Below are positions 44,170-56,082 of a stretch of DNA of 64,000 nucleotides, piece by piece. Origin of the DNA: Hyparrhenia diplandra. Lineage: Eukaryota; Streptophyta; Magnoliopsida; Poales; Poaceae. The notes under the pieces were generated by a model. That model had not been told where the DNA came from, ran no database searches, and saw nothing but the letters and a program-made list of their open reading frames with translations. The stretch covers positions 1 through 64,000 of the forward strand of contig JADLZK010009239.1 in the NCBI GenBank assembly GCA_015847255.1. The letters are read 5' to 3'. Position 1 is the first letter of the stretch. Every line of letters starts with the position of its first letter. The position numbers and the translations under genes are program-made.

Positions 44170-46549
44170 TATTTCATCCATGTTTCTCTGGAATAGTTAA
44201 TTATGGCTTCGTGAGATTTCAGTGTTTTCATAGTACAAATACCTAAATTGATGTTTGTTTCTAGAAGCTCCACTGGATACCTGGCTCTTAACATCAGCTC
44301 AGTTTGAATTACTAAAGATTAAACAGTTGATAATAATACTAAGCATATATGGTAACAGAGAGAGGAGCACTTTACAGATTTCATTAACACGTATATTGGG
44401 CATTGCTTTTTTCTGCAAAGCTGGTTCGAGGTATGGTGAGAGAGAGGAACACTTTACATATACCTGTCAGTATTAATTGGTGTTCTAGGTTCAGCAAGGG
44501 CGCTTTTAAAGATTTTTTTAATATATCTTTCTATTCTGCTTGAGGCATAATTGGACTTGTAATCTGATTATTTGTTCAAATGCTTAATGCTTATGGTGGC
44601 ATGATTCTTTGAGACCTGATTATTCTCAAGATTTGAGTTTTGATTTCCTTCCTCAACTTATATTGAACTTGTTTGTACAGCCAGAGCATGTGCAGTGCTT
44701 GGCTGCACTACTTCTGATTGTCTGTGGTTGGTCCAATCTTATCTATTGGCATCTTTCCATCTAGCACACAGGTAGCAAGTTCTGCACCCTGCTGCTGAAG
44801 TGCTCCTTAAAGTTCTCACATCTTTACCCTGGATCATTTCATTGTTTTCAGTAATGGTACAACTGGTTTGGATGTCAGCTCCCATCTCCAATTTAGTAAT
44901 GGTTTGGATAAAGCAATCCGGTTCTGTAATTTCAGATGCTGTAATTTCAGACCCTGCTATGCAATTGGTTTGTGCTGTTAAGTCTCTGTTTTCACTTCTT
45001 GCAGGTTGGTCCACATAACTTTTGCTGCACTATCTTATTTTCATATTCATTGACAGTAGAGATATCCTAGTGATAATAGTAGTGAATGTGCTATTTTTCA
45101 TAATCATTGACAGTAGGCTTACATACGAGTACATTTGCTTGCCTAGGGAAGTTTAGCAACTTAGTGCTACTCCTAGTGACCTACTTAAAATTCTTGGTGT
45201 TTAATAATTCGATACACTCAAGAAATGAGAGCTGTTTTAGTGCCTGGACACATTTATTAATGGTAATGTGTGATGGTTATCCAAGCAAAGTGTCAGGCCC
45301 AATTGAAGTGTTGATCATCTGCCAATTCAAATAACGATCCTATGTAGGTTTTCGTGAAATAGTCAGCTTAATTTGTACATGGAAAGGAGGTCTCTGGTAC
45401 TGGAGCATGTCCCAAGTTAAGTTTAAGGCCATGTGTTTTTTAAAGGGTATATATGTACATGGCAACTTCTGTATTTAGTTTCATTCTTTACATTGTTTTT
45501 GGGAATCATATAGGTGGGTGCAAAACAGCATGGCGGCTGCAATATTAGCTGCAAAACAGCATGGCGGCAGAAACATTAGGTGCAAAAATAGCATGGCGGC
45601 AGAAACATTAGGGCGCTGACATACCAATAATGCCAAAGGTAATTCTTTCTTTTCAACCTTGTAAAATCAAATAACTTATATTTGTTGAACTTTTGTATTT
45701 TTCCTGTACTGTTAACTACTGGTCGCCAGTCACCTCAAACCATCATACTTGTTTTGACTTTTAAGCATAGTATTCATGATACTTAAAATAGTTAAATAAG
45801 ATGCTCTCACTAGAAATGTTGTATTCTGGTACATCTCCCATTCTGACACAACAATATAGACTTGCTAGTTACCCAGCTATTCGGGTACATATAACTCTGT
45901 AGCCTTGTTCTGATATGCCTTAGACAACGACTGTTACTGTTTCGTGTAAAATCCGACTAAAACAATCTTAGAATTTAGTTTTACAGGTTTGGACAGCGAC
46001 TGTTACTGTTCTGATATGCCTTAATGTATCATTTATTCTCTAATGCAAGCTGTCAAGTAGTCTATTGCTACTTGCCTTGTGGTGTGTGAATATAAAATAC
46101 AGATAAGTCAAAAGCTATATAGGATACATTAGCATTAGGTTCTTAGTAGCAGAAGCCATGCTTGTGCAGCAAGGCATAAGCCCCTTTTAAAACTCATCTA
46201 AATAATTATTACAATAGATGTGTTTATTCATATCTAATCTAATTAATTAAGTGTACATGTGCTGCTGTTCAACTTCATATATTTATGATTTTAGTATCAG
46301 AATTTTAAAGTAACAAAGCACGTGGTCCCTAATGTTAGTTGTTCTGACTTTTTGAGTATTCATCATTATTGAACTTAGAAGAATGTTTTGCTCATTAGTT
46401 AATATGGCTGAAACTGTTACTTGGTCCCTTATGTTAGCTGTTCTGACTTTTTGAGTACGATTTAGGCACATGATTGGTCACTGTATCAGTTAGCTGAAAA
46501 CAGATAGCTAAGCACGTGGTCACTTCTAAATAAGTTGTTGATTTTACTG
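44170..46549. other. CACTA interior, AT-rich, no gene recognised
   Basis: Long introns-like sequence without a convincing ORF. The frame at 44800-45018 is open for 72 codons but has no known motif. It contains the 31-bp tandem repeat at 45517-45610 and a two-copy block near 46320 and 46420 sharing GTTCTGACTTTTTGAGTA. Confidence 0.5.
45517..45610. repeat. Three-copy 31-32 bp tandem repeat
   Basis: Units share TGCAAAA(C/T)AGCATGGCGGC followed by AGAAACATTA or TGCAATATTA, at about 45517, 45547 and 45578. Confidence 0.85.
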
Positions 46550-46734
46550 TGTTAGCAATAGGCGCCCTAATGGGCTGTTATGGGCTGGTGCGGTTAGGCA
46601 CCTTAGGGATTAATTGATAAGGCAAGGATCACCGTTGATTGGGTGTTTCTATAAACCCTTAGGGATCCTTGCCTATATAATGTACCCCTGTACCCCTTTA
46701 ATCAATCAATCAATCCCGAGGCTAATTACTCTCA
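46550..46734 (+). repeat. 5' LTR of the young Copia element
   Basis: Starts TGTTAGCAATAGGCG and ends GCTAATTACTCTCA. CCTATATAATGTACCC near 46671 is the probable TATA region, followed by ATCAATCAATCAATC. Confidence 0.93.
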
Positions 46735-46746
46735 TGGTATCACGCT
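46735..46746 (+). other. Primer binding site of the young Copia element
   Basis: TGGTATCACGCT directly follows the 5' LTR; the first eight bases match the tRNA-iMet-type site. Confidence 0.8.
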
Positions 46747-46865
46747 TAGGTTAGGTTTCGCTGCCCAACCCACCCACGCGCGCGGCACCCACCCGCGCGC
46801 GCAACTCCCCTCCGCGCCGGTCTCGGCCCCAGCGGCTCCCGCTTGACGGCCCCAACCGCGCGTCC

Positions 46866-48570
46866 TTGCCGTGCAGCGCCGCCACCATGTCGAACTTCGG
46901 AAGCCCCGAGGTCGCCGATGCCTCCTCTCGCTCACCTCGGGACAAGGATGCGCATCGCCGCCGCCGCCGCCAACCCGAACGCGAGCCGCGCTGCCGCCGG
47001 CGATGCGCGCCCGGGCGCTGCGGCCCCGGCCGAGGGAGGAGGCCAAGGTCGCTGCCACCGAAGCGACGCCGCCGCCGCCTCGCTGCGGCCGAGGCCCCGC
47101 CCGCGCCGCCACGGCGGCCGCCGCAGCCGCCACGCCGCAGCCATTTGTGCCACGCCCGAGGCGCACACCGATCTCCGCGCCGCCATGTTTTCATCATGGC
47201 CCGTGGCCCTTCTTCGCCCACTCCCGTGCCGTCGCTTCAACATCCCAACATCCGCAATCACGTCACCACCATCCTCTCGACGCCGACTCCGGAACTTCAA
47301 CCCGCTGGTGCGACCGCCGCTCATCCCGGCAAGTTTTCCCTCCGTGGCCATGTCCGCGAAGACCCTCCGCCCCCGACACGACATTGGGATGGACCGATGG
47401 AGCGTCGCCAAGTCTGGGGATCGCCGCCACTCACGCGGATGATCTGTACAGGCGAGATCACTCGCGCTCGTGGCTCCACGCCCCGCATGATGCTCGCCCG
47501 CCGCCGTGTCGCAGCGGGCATCGGGAGGCTCTCCTCGCCTCCATTCAGCCGAGACGCTGCTCGAATCCGCACAGCGCGCACCTCTCCGCCACCGGCACCG
47601 CCGCAGTCAAGAAGATGGCCGATGATTCATGGCCTCGGGCGAGGTCATCACCGACCGCACTCGCCCTCAACGCCATTCGCGCGCTCAACGAGCGCTCGCC
47701 CCATCGCCGGCACGCTTCTTCGCCGAGCCAAGCCCTTCCCCACTCCTCCTCGAAGCCGTGGAGACTCTCCATCCTGAGGAACTCACCATGGCGGATCGCT
47801 CTCGAGACCCAAAGAGTCGCACTCACCACCTCCTACCACTCCCACGCGGCACCTCCACCTTCGCAGCTCGCGAGGCGCCGAGGGGGCTCCCAGGTCTACC
47901 ACAACCACCAAAGCACCTCCACCTCCGCATGGTGGGGTGTCAAGACACGGCGGCGGCAGCTAGCATGGGGGCGGGTCTCCCGGCCAGAAGAATACCCACC
48001 ACACAGCCCCAGCCAAAGAAGGCGGGCGGCAGATAGCGCGACACCGCTGGGGGTGGGCGCCCTTGGCCCGGCGTCTACAATCCCCGGTCCGGCTCCATCC
48101 GGATGTGGCAGAGGTCCCGTCCACCTCTAGCACCCATCCGGTGCCCCCTCACCTCCGGTAGCACCAGGCCCAAGAAGAAGGCGCTTGTTGCTCACCACAG
48201 CCGGTTTGGACAGTGGGTCGCTCCGGGGTATTACAACCCTATGACCGGCCTTCCTTCCTGGGACCCGACGGATCTCGCCGCCGCCTTCAGCACGACGTCG
48301 CTGACCCCTCCTTGAAACAACGAGTGGTACTTCGACTCAGGTGCTACTTCACATATGACATCTCAGCCTTCCTCTCTTTCACATGTTCTTCTTCCGCGGT
48401 ACCCTAACCCTTCATCTATTATTGTCGGTAATGGCTCCCTTATTCCTGTCACTGCCACTGGTTCCACAGAGTTATCATCCAATTTACGTCTTAATAATGT
48501 CCTTGTGTCACCACAAATTATTAAGAATCTTATCTCTGTTCGCCAATTTACTCACCCGACAATAATTGCT
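46866..48570 (+). pseudogene. Gag and protease region of the young Copia element
   Basis: The first 1.3 kb is GC-rich and open in several overlapping frames. The likeliest Gag start is 46887 (MSNFGSPEVADASSRSP in the 46866 frame), but no capsid motif can be followed through. From about 48210 the frame reads PGYYNPMTGLPSWDPTDLAA, then a stop at 48313. It resumes at WYFDSGATSHMTS (about 48328), the retropepsin-like active site, and runs through LRLNNVLVSPQIIKNLISVR to a stop near 48575. Confidence 0.7.
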
Positions 48571-48889
48571 CATTGAGTTTGACCACGGTTTGGTTGTTAC
48601 GTGAAGGTTCTTCCATCTCGGAAAGAGATCGCCAGTGTAATAGCTCGGGCCGTTGTACCCACTTCGCCTTCCACCAGCACTCTCCTTTGCCGCTCAGGGC
48701 TCCTCTCCACTATGGCATCGGCGTCTTGGGCATCCTGGTCACGAGGCCTTGTCAAAGCTCGCGTCTAGTGTTTCATTCCCTATTCAGGATTGTTCAGATT
48801 TATGTCCCCTTTGTCGCCTAGGGACGACATGTTCGTCTACCCTTTCATGTGTCCACCTCTCGTGCGTCTAGCAAGTTTGATCTTATTCA

Positions 48890-49560
48890 TTGTGATTTTT
48901 AGACCTCTCCACTTGTCAGCATTTCTGGTTATAAATACTATTTGGTCATTCTTGATGATTGCACTCATTATTTGTGGACATTTCCTTTACGACTTTAAAT
49001 CGACACTTTTCAAAGACGCTTGCTCGTTCATCGCCCATGCCTCCACTCTATTTGGCGCCCGCGTCAAAGCCGTACAGTGCGACAACGGGAAAGAGTTTGA
49101 CAACTCCAACACCAGGCAATTCTTCCTAACCTAGGGCATTCACCTTCGCATGTCCTGCCCTTACACCTCGCCTCAGAATGGTAAAGTTGAACGCATTATT
49201 CGCTCCATAAATAATGTTGTTCGCTCCTCGCTCTTTTTCCATGCCTCCCTCCTCTTTGGGTGGAGGCTCTCTCCACGACATTTGTTCTCCTCAACATATT
49301 GCCCACTAAGACTCTAGAGTTCTCTACACCTCTCCTTGCCTTGTTTGGCAAGCCACCGACGTATGATCATCTGCGAGTCTTCGGTTGCAAATGCTATCCC
49401 AACATGTCGCCCACCGCCATCCATAAGCTTGCTCCTAGGTCTGTCTGCGCGTCTTCTTAGGCTATTGACTCATCATAAAGGGTACCGCTGCCTTGACCTT
49501 TCATCAAATAGAGTCATCATCTCGCCGACGTCATCTTCGATGAAACGGCTTTCCTTTATT
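48890..49560 (+). pseudogene. Integrase of the young Copia element
   Basis: A frame near 49020 gives VKAVQCDNGKEFDNSNTRQF (second catalytic Asp) and stops at 49132. It resumes with SCPYTSPQNGKVERIIRSI (Glu) around 49158, later VFGCKCYPNMSPTAIHKLAP near 49378. At least two in-frame stops and one shift interrupt the domain. Confidence 0.8.
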
Positions 49561-50169
49561 TGGCGTCATGGTTCTAGTACTCGGCCGGACCTCGAGTTTC
49601 TTGCCGATGACACTACGATCGCCGTGCCCGCTCCTATTGGACCGTCGCACAAGTGTTTGCCGCAAGAACTCCTCCCGGCACAACCGACGCCACCCGCGCC
49701 CCCTGCCGGCCCCCGTGAGGCCGTTCTGGGGCGCCCACGAGCCTCCCCGAGGATCGCGAGGATCCTCCGATGCCCGTGCTTTCACGTCCCCCCTGGCGCT
49801 CTGCGGGTGTCGGGGCCACCTACGGCGCCCACGGCAGGCCACCGGGGAGTCCCTCTTCCGCTCCACGCGTGGCCCCGGAGCTGCCCGGCGCGCCGCGCAC
49901 CGGCTCGACTTCCCCTCTCGTCCGTTGGCTCCCCACGCGCCCCTCGCAGGCGCCCGCGGCCACCACCACCGGGGTTCCCACCTCTCCGGCCATTTCGCGA
50001 CTTCACGCGACGTCTACCACGCGTCGGTAGCGCGAGCCACCCGGCCGCCCCCGGCCCGCAAAGAGCCCCGCTGCCCAGGGTGCGGTTCTTTGTTCCCCTG
50101 GTCAACTAGCACTCCATGGGCACTTTCGAAGAGCGGCCACAGGATGCCCCTCTCTACCAAGCCGTGCCT

Positions 50170-51720
50170 CTCTCTCCCATCAAGACCTTCCGTCAGCGCT
50201 CTTTGCCGACCCCAATTGGCGAGCGGCTATGGAGGAAGAACACAAAGGCTCTCCTATAGAATCACACCACGGGATCTTGTGCCCCGTCCTCCTCGGGCCA
50301 ATGTTGTCACCGGGAAGTGGATCTTCAAGCACAAGCTTCAGTCTGATAGCTCCCTCGAGCGGTACAAGGCACGTTGGGTTCTTCGTGGTTTTACCCCAAT
50401 GGCTGGTGTGGATTTTGATGAGACCTTCAGCCACCGTGGTGAAGCTCGCTATCGTCCGCACGGTGCTCTCCTTAGCGCTCACTCGCCACCGGCCCATTCA
50501 CCATTTGGATGTGAAGAACGCCTTTCTTCATGGCAATTTGATCGAGGCGGTGTATTGCCGCCAGCCCGTCCGGGTTGAAGATTCAGCTCATCGGGATTTT
50601 GTCTGCGCCTCTTGAAGAAGTCGCTCTATGGCCGGGCGGGCTCCTCGTGCATGGTACAGTCAGATGGCCTCTTACTTGCTGTCTATTGGGTTTGTCGAAG
50701 CCAAGTCAGACACCTCACTCTTCATCTATCAGCGCGGATCAGACACAGCCTACCTGTTGCTCTATATTGATGATATTGTCCTCACAGCCTCGTCGTCAGA
50801 TTTTCTTCGGCGGATTATCTCAAGACTTCAGCGGGAGTTCGCCATGAAAGATCTTGGTGAACTACATCGCTTCCTCGGTATGCATGTTCAGCGGCGTAGT
50901 GATGGACTCCTGCTCTCACAGCGACGGTACATGCTGGATATCTTAGATCGCTATTTGGAATGGCCGAGTGCAAGCCGTGCTCTACACCAGTTGACACCAA
51001 CTCCAAGGTTGCTGCAGCTGAGGGGGCCCCCTGTGTGCGATGCTACTGAGACTTTCGCAGATCTTCTTTGGAGCTCTTGAAGATTACTTGACATTCACTC
51101 GCCTAGACATTGCATATGCTGTTCAGCAGGGTTTGCCTCCACATGCATAACCCTCGAGAGCCTCACCTTTGCCGCTCCGAAGCGGATTCTTCGCTATGTT
51201 TGGGGCACACTCCACCTCGGTCTCCTGCTGCGACCGACTGCTTCAACTGATCTTGTGGTCTATACCGACGTTGATTGGGCTGGTTGTCCCGACACTCGCA
51301 GATCCACCTCGGGTTATGCAGTATTCCTCGGCGACAATCTCATTTCCTGGTCTTCCAAGCGCCTGACAGTATCAAGATCAAGTGCTGAAGCCGAGTATCG
51401 CGCAGTTGCTAATGGAGTTGCAGAGGCAACCTGGCTACGTCAGCTTCTCTTGGAGCTACATGCCCCTCTTCGGCGTGCCACACGGGTGTCTTTGCGACAA
51501 CATCAGTGCCGTCTACATGACCTCCAACCCGGTGCAACATCAGCGCACCAAGCACATTGAGATCGATCTTCACTTCGTCCGGGAGTGAGTCGCCATTGGT
51601 GATCTACGAGTTCTGCATGTTCCTACCTCCTCGCAGTATGCTGATATCTTCACCAAGGGACTGCCTACCTCAGTGTTACGGAGTTTAGGTCCAGTCTAAA
51701 CGTGCAAAGTGGCTGACGTT
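50170..51720 (+). pseudogene. Reverse transcriptase and RNase H of the young Copia element
   Basis: NVVTGKWIFKHKLQSDSSLE near 50304 and MAGVDFDETFS near 50400 start the RT. HHLDVKNAFLHGNLIEAVY lies near 50500. The 50628-51080 frame has ASYLLSIGFVEAKSDTSLF, YIDDIVLTAS (catalytic aspartates present) and FAMKDLGELHRFLGMHV. RNase H follows with CPDTRRSTSGYAVFLGDNLI near 51288, SSAEAEYRAVANGVAEATWL near 51379 and HIEIDLHFVR near 51555. Frame changes occur near 50600, 51000 and 51480. Confidence 0.85.
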
Positions 51721-51735
51721 TCGACTGTGGGGGAG

Positions 51736-51926
51736 TGTTAGCAATAGGCGCCCTAATGGGCTGTTATGGGCTGGTGCGGTTAGGCACCTTAGGGATTAAG
51801 ATAGATTGATAAGGCAAGGATCACCGTTGATTGGGTGTTTCTATAAACCCTTAGGGATCCTTGCCTATATAATGTACCCTTGTACCCCTTTAATCAATCA
51901 ATCAATCCCGAGGCTAATTGCTCTCA
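51736..51926 (+). repeat. 3' LTR of the young Copia element
   Basis: Identical to the 5' LTR apart from two substitutions and the extra GATAGA near 51800. Confidence 0.93.
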
Positions 51927-52339
51927 TACTGACTATGATATACATTCTTATGTTACTGGTTATCCTATAGCCTTCAGCATGCAGATTGTGTTCAAGTTTT
52001 GTTCTATTGTCACTTGTGCATTAGTGGTTGCACAATATACTAATGGTAAGCCCATGACCACTTGGGAACCATGTGAATCTGAGATCTGGCTGTTTTGCAT
52101 CAAGAAAAAACATAGAGCAGTTAGCTCATGTACAGATACTCATTTAGATGTGGCTCCTTGTGCAAATACTCATTTTGTATCATAAGTTGTATGTAAATGT
52201 TGTAGATGATTTGATGGCTGAAATGGATGAAACATGTGTGTAATAATGTGAGATAAATCCACAGCCAAAGCTGCTGTAGCAGGATACCAAATAGGCCCTT
52301 ATAGGATCATGGTAGATTTTTTTTTGTTTTCGTAAATTG

Positions 52340-52563
52340 CTATCAGTGACGCTGCTTTTTGGCTGGATGAGTCACTGATATGGTATCATCAGTGACGCGT
52401 TTTTGGTTATCAGTGACGTGGCTTTGCTGGGCGAGCCACTGCTGAGGGCTTATTAGTGACGTGTTTTCGCTTATTAGTGGCGTGTGTTCTTAATAAGCGG
52501 CACTGATAGCTTATTATCAGTGACACAAAAACAGTGAAATGTAAAAAAATGTGTGGCATAGTG
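52340..52563. repeat. CACTA-type right terminus with subterminal motif array
   Basis: At least six copies of (T/C)AGTGACG or its complement alternate over 200 bp, and the segment ends GTGTGGCATAGTG. Sequence 51932-52339 is unremarkable AT-rich DNA. Confidence 0.7.
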
Positions 52564-53140
52564 GTAATCACATACTACAACTTGTCACAGATACTTCAGA
52601 TATGAAAGTTGTAGTGCTCAACGAGATCTACAACCTTGGTTAGTTTTAAAGAAAATAGTATTTATGCTTGTAACTCTAAATAGGTTTACTATAAAAATAA
52701 TCTAATGATGCTTAGCTGGGACCAAAAACATTAGTATTTTTGGTATACATTTTTCTCAAAAAGTTAGTTTTGTTTGACTTCTTGAAATATGAGACTTAAT
52801 ATTGTTTTTATATATTTTTTGGTCTTTAGTATGAATTTGAATTTTTTTTCTCAATTTTTCACATTACTACGGATGGTGAAATGACCTAACCCAAAGTTGT
52901 ACTAATCAAAGAGATCTAAAGTTTTCAAATGCATACTTTTTTTGTTTGAATTTGGTATTACAATATTCACTAAAGTGAAAATATAAAAGGAATGTATATG
53001 TTACTTTATCACAACCGACATTGAGGCATACTCCCCTGTCATATAGAGATTGTTGTTACCAATGAAGTGGAGGGAAGACCAAAATACCCCTATCACTTTG
53101 TGTCCTCTCTCCCGCTGTCTTCTTTCTCTCGATCTAGATC
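52564..53140. other. AT-rich flank; no gene
   Basis: Contains a self-complementary stretch near 52602-52632 (AAGTTGTAG and CTACAAC flanking GATCT) of the kind common in grass DNA transposons, then direct repeat unit 1 (52807-53030). Confidence 0.5.
52807..53030 (+). repeat. Direct repeat, left copy flanking the serpin segment
   Basis: Shares TTGGTCTTTAGTATGA, CACATTACTACGGATGG, TGACCTAACCCAAAGTTG and GACATTGAGGCATA with 55848-56082, in order and orientation. Confidence 0.85.
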
Positions 53141-53152
53141 TAGATCAAGCTG

Positions 53153-53818
53153 ATGCCGCTCTCGCGTGCTCCTCTAGCTGCACGCCGCACTTGCTCGTCG
53201 GCGCTTGACGAGCGCTCCAAGCCGGTGCCCGCCATTGCCACGGGGGAGAGCGGCGAGGGCGCGGTTGAGAACTCCGGGTGGATCTCGGTGACCGACCGCG
53301 TGTGTGGATTTGGACCACAACAACGCTGGATCTCGGTGGGGTGGTGGATGAGGAAGAAGGTAGGGCGTTGGGCCCACTTGGGATGTGCATCGATGGCGGC
53401 TAGCTCGGGAGGCGCTGCCTGCAACCTACTCCACCTTTTGCACAACCGCTTGGGAAACAATAACTCCACCTCCGTGCCAATCTCCTCCAAGTTGATGCGA
53501 ATGAAGGAAAAAGGTCAGGATGCGCGATCGACAGGACGGCTGGCTCGGAAGACGCCCGGCTGGGTTCGCCTCGGCAATGGACACTTGACCTCCGCACCGG
53601 TCTATCCGCTTGGGGAACGACCGCTCCACTTCTATGTTCTATCGGTCTCCTGCAAGTGGATGCAAGTAGCGAACAAAGGAAAAAAAAAATGGACTCGTAG
53701 GGCCTACAGCCTTCCCCAGGTGGGCCTTGGGTCTAAAAACATAGTCTTTCTGGAACACCAGTGGAAGGCTAGGACGATAATCTTTAAGGGAGTAGTTATT
53801 AAGGAAGGAACACGCTAG
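53153..53818 (+). other. 221-codon open frame, unrecognised
   Basis: Begins MPLSRAPLAARRTCSSALDE and is open to 53818. It lies in a GC-rich patch, has no domain, signal or membrane segment I know, and two other frames are open over much of it. It may be a gene fragment or chance; no splice sites or second copy support it. 53819-54440 shows nothing further. Confidence 0.25.
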
Positions 53819-54449
53819 GCGTGAGATTGTGAGTTCAATCTTTACGGCACATGTTTGCATATCATGTGAAACATCGAATGACTCCTAATGTGCGAATTGT
53901 TCTTCTTTTGAGAGAACCAGAAGGGGAAACCCCATACTAAAAACCATCTATCTAAAAGATTAAGATTGATTTTGAGATGGAATGGTGAACTGTAGCCACT
54001 GAGTATGCTGATTCCTGAACTTGATTAATTATTGCTAAGTTCACTCGCTGAATGCTGATTCCTGAACTTTGGTTCCGTTCCACGCCAAAATTTGTCGATG
54101 TGATCCTAACTTTCCATGTATGCATTTGGTGGCGGCGCCCGGTTTCAATGAACCGATGAGCAGGTTATTCAAATTTCGGGCGACGGCTGTAACTTGGAGT
54201 ACCAAAATTTTGTTTGGCCGTGCAACATGACAACTCGTCAACTCAGATCCTCATCGATCTCCAGTTCCATAACACATGCATTGTGGCCCATATAAATTCA
54301 AAGCATCGATTCCATGCGTGAACGTGCGTACCCGACAACTCATGTAAAGTTCGCGGAGACCGTGAAACCCCAGCAGATCGGCGACAAGACCATGGCGTCG
54401 GGCAAGGGGCATGGATGCCGCGGCGCCGCAAGGCGAGGCGGCGCGCCCG

Positions 54450-55788
54450 CGGCCGCGTGCCTCTGAAGCGCATCTCCGAAGAAGCCGAGGCGGCGGCAGC
54501 AACCTCGTGTTTCGCCGCTGTCCATCTACGTCGCGCGCTGTCGCCGATGTCGACGGCCGCCGCGGCGACACCCACCGGCCAGCGATTCTCCGTCGCCGCC
54601 GCGCCCCCGTCGCGGGAAGTGCTCGCGCCCTAGCGTTAGGGTGAGAGAGCGGTGGTGGGACGGCGTCCTCGCCGACCGATCTGGCGTCGGCGGGCCCGGC
54701 ATCTCGTTTACTGCGGCACGTGGGTGACAAGGCATGGCGCTCGGCCCAGCACGTCGGCGCCATCGTCGGGGCGTTCAAGGGCAACTCTTGGTCCGTTGAC
54801 TTCCAAAACGAGGTGACTATAAGAAATCGTGCCTATGCATGATGATAGTCTTTATCTATCAACCAACTCAATTGCTTCGCCAAACTTTTTTTTTTGTGGA
54901 TCTATTTATGTTGCTAATTTACACACTTCACATCAAATCTGAAATCTCTATGTGTTTTCTTGTGTGTGTAAAGCCAAGAGAATCAAGAAAGCGAGATCAA
55001 TGCTTGGGTGGCCAAGGCGACAAGAAACCTCATCACCGAGGTCTTAGACCCCGAGGACAGGAACCCCCGACCGCGACGACGCCGTGGCCAACGCCATCTA
55101 CTTCAAGGGAGAGTGGCGCAACCCCTTCAAGAAGGAGAACACGGTCGACCGAGATTTCCACCGCCGGGCGGGAGCTCCGTGGAGGTGCCCTTCCTACGAG
55201 TTGGTTGTACGATTGCATCGCCCGCCACTCGGGTTCAAGGTGCTCAAGCCGGTTGTACGACAGCCTGCCCAGGTTCTACATGTCGCGTCTTCCTCCCGAC
55301 GGCCGCAAGGGGCCGCGAAACATCGTTGAGAAGATTGCATCCTCACCGGCGTTCCTGCACGACCACCTACCGAAGGAGGTATGTCCCCGTCGGGCCGATT
55401 CCGGTACCCGAAGTTCAAGCCGAGCTTTGAGAAAGAGATGAAACACCGACCTTCAACATCTCGGCCTTCACCGCCCCTTCGATAAAACGAAGGCGAATAT
55501 GAGGGACTTGCTCCTTGAGGAAGACATGCGAGGCGTGTGTGTCAACAGGGTCATCCACAAGGCGGTTATCGAGATGAACGAGGAGGGCAGCGAGGTGGCG
55601 CCGTCACCGTGGAGTCGGACGTTGAGGACAGCAGCAGCGAAATGTTTGATGACTACACACCGCCGCCGAAGCTGGTGAACTTCGTCGCCGATCACCCGTT
55701 TGCCTTCTTTATTGTGGAAGAGATGTCGGGTGCGTTGTCTTTGCTGGGCATGTTCTTGACCCTTCTAAGGAAGTGTAGACCTCAGTAG
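54450..55788 (+). pseudogene. Serpin-family gene, broken (two exons)
   Basis: Exon 1 has GGSNLVF and PLSIYVALSPMSTAAA (serpin helix B region, about 54495-54550) and, after damage, GAFKGNSWSVDFQNE ending at a GTGACT donor near 54811. After an intron of roughly 160 bp, exon 2 reads INAWVAKATRNLITEVLDPE (about 54995), NAIYFKGEWRNPFKKENTVD (about 55092, the conserved serpin NAIYFKG box), LYDSLPRFYMS, IHKAVIEMNEEGSEVA (hinge of the reactive loop, about 55557) and ADHPFAFFIVEEMSGAL (C-terminal serpin signature, about 55688). At least four frame changes occur, one right after the hinge. Retained intron means it is not a processed copy. Confidence 0.88.
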
Positions 55789-55847
55789 CTCATCCTCGAC
55801 CCAAAATAATTGTATCGGAGGGCGAGTTGAGACGATGGGCAGGATAT

Positions 55848-56082
55848 TTTGGTCTTTAGTATGATTTTGAAACTTTTTTTCTCATTTTTTCACATTACTA
55901 CGGATGGAGAAATGACCTAACCCAAAGTTGTACTAATCAAAGGCAGATCTAAAGTTTTCAAATGCATGCTTTTTTATTTGAATGCATTTAGGGTATCAAA
56001 TAGGTATTACAATATTCACTAAAGTGAAGATGTAAAAAGGAATGCATCTGTTACTTAATCACAACTGACATTGAGGCATAGT
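55848..56082 (+). repeat. Direct repeat, right copy flanking the serpin segment
   Basis: Matches 52807-53030 with scattered differences and one insertion near 55998. Confidence 0.85.

Larger units (their letters stand above)
46550..51926 (+). mobile_element. Young short-LTR Ty1/Copia retrotransposon with intact LTRs and target duplications
   Basis: LTRs at 46550-46734 and 51736-51926 differ by two substitutions and one 6-bp indel. Perfect TACTG duplications flank the element (46545-46549, 51927-51931). TGGTATCACGC follows the 5' LTR and TGTGGGGGAG precedes the 3' LTR. Domain order is gag, protease, integrase, RT, RNase H. The RT/RNase H wording is close to that of the 1-5088 element. The coding region is nevertheless broken by several stops and shifts. 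Confidence 0.95.
40832..52563. mobile_element. Putative CACTA-type DNA transposon, composite, no transposase seen
   Basis: CACTATGCCA at 40832 and its complement TGGCATAGTG at 52554-52563 are inverted ends. Both sides carry subterminal arrays of AGTGACG-type motifs (40850-41190 and 52340-52545). The three bases outside (CCG and GTA) do not match, so the ends may come from different copies or a rearranged element. The interior holds two LTR retrotransposons and AT-rich sequence with a GT-donor-like CTTCCCAAGGTAAGG at about 41355. I see no TNP1- or TNP2-like ORF, so it would be non-autonomous. Confidence 0.55.

Noticed and set aside
46732..47829. Several long minus-strand frames over the gag region of the young Copia
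   Set aside because: GC-rich antisense shadows; nothing recognisable and the element reads on the plus strand.
53153..53818. 221-codon frame as a confident gene
   Set aside because: No recognised domain, competing open frames, no supporting splice or duplicate evidence; kept only as a low-confidence entry.
52807..56082. Repeats around the serpin as LTRs of an element
   Set aside because: No TG...CA ends, no primer site or polypurine tract, no retroelement coding between them.
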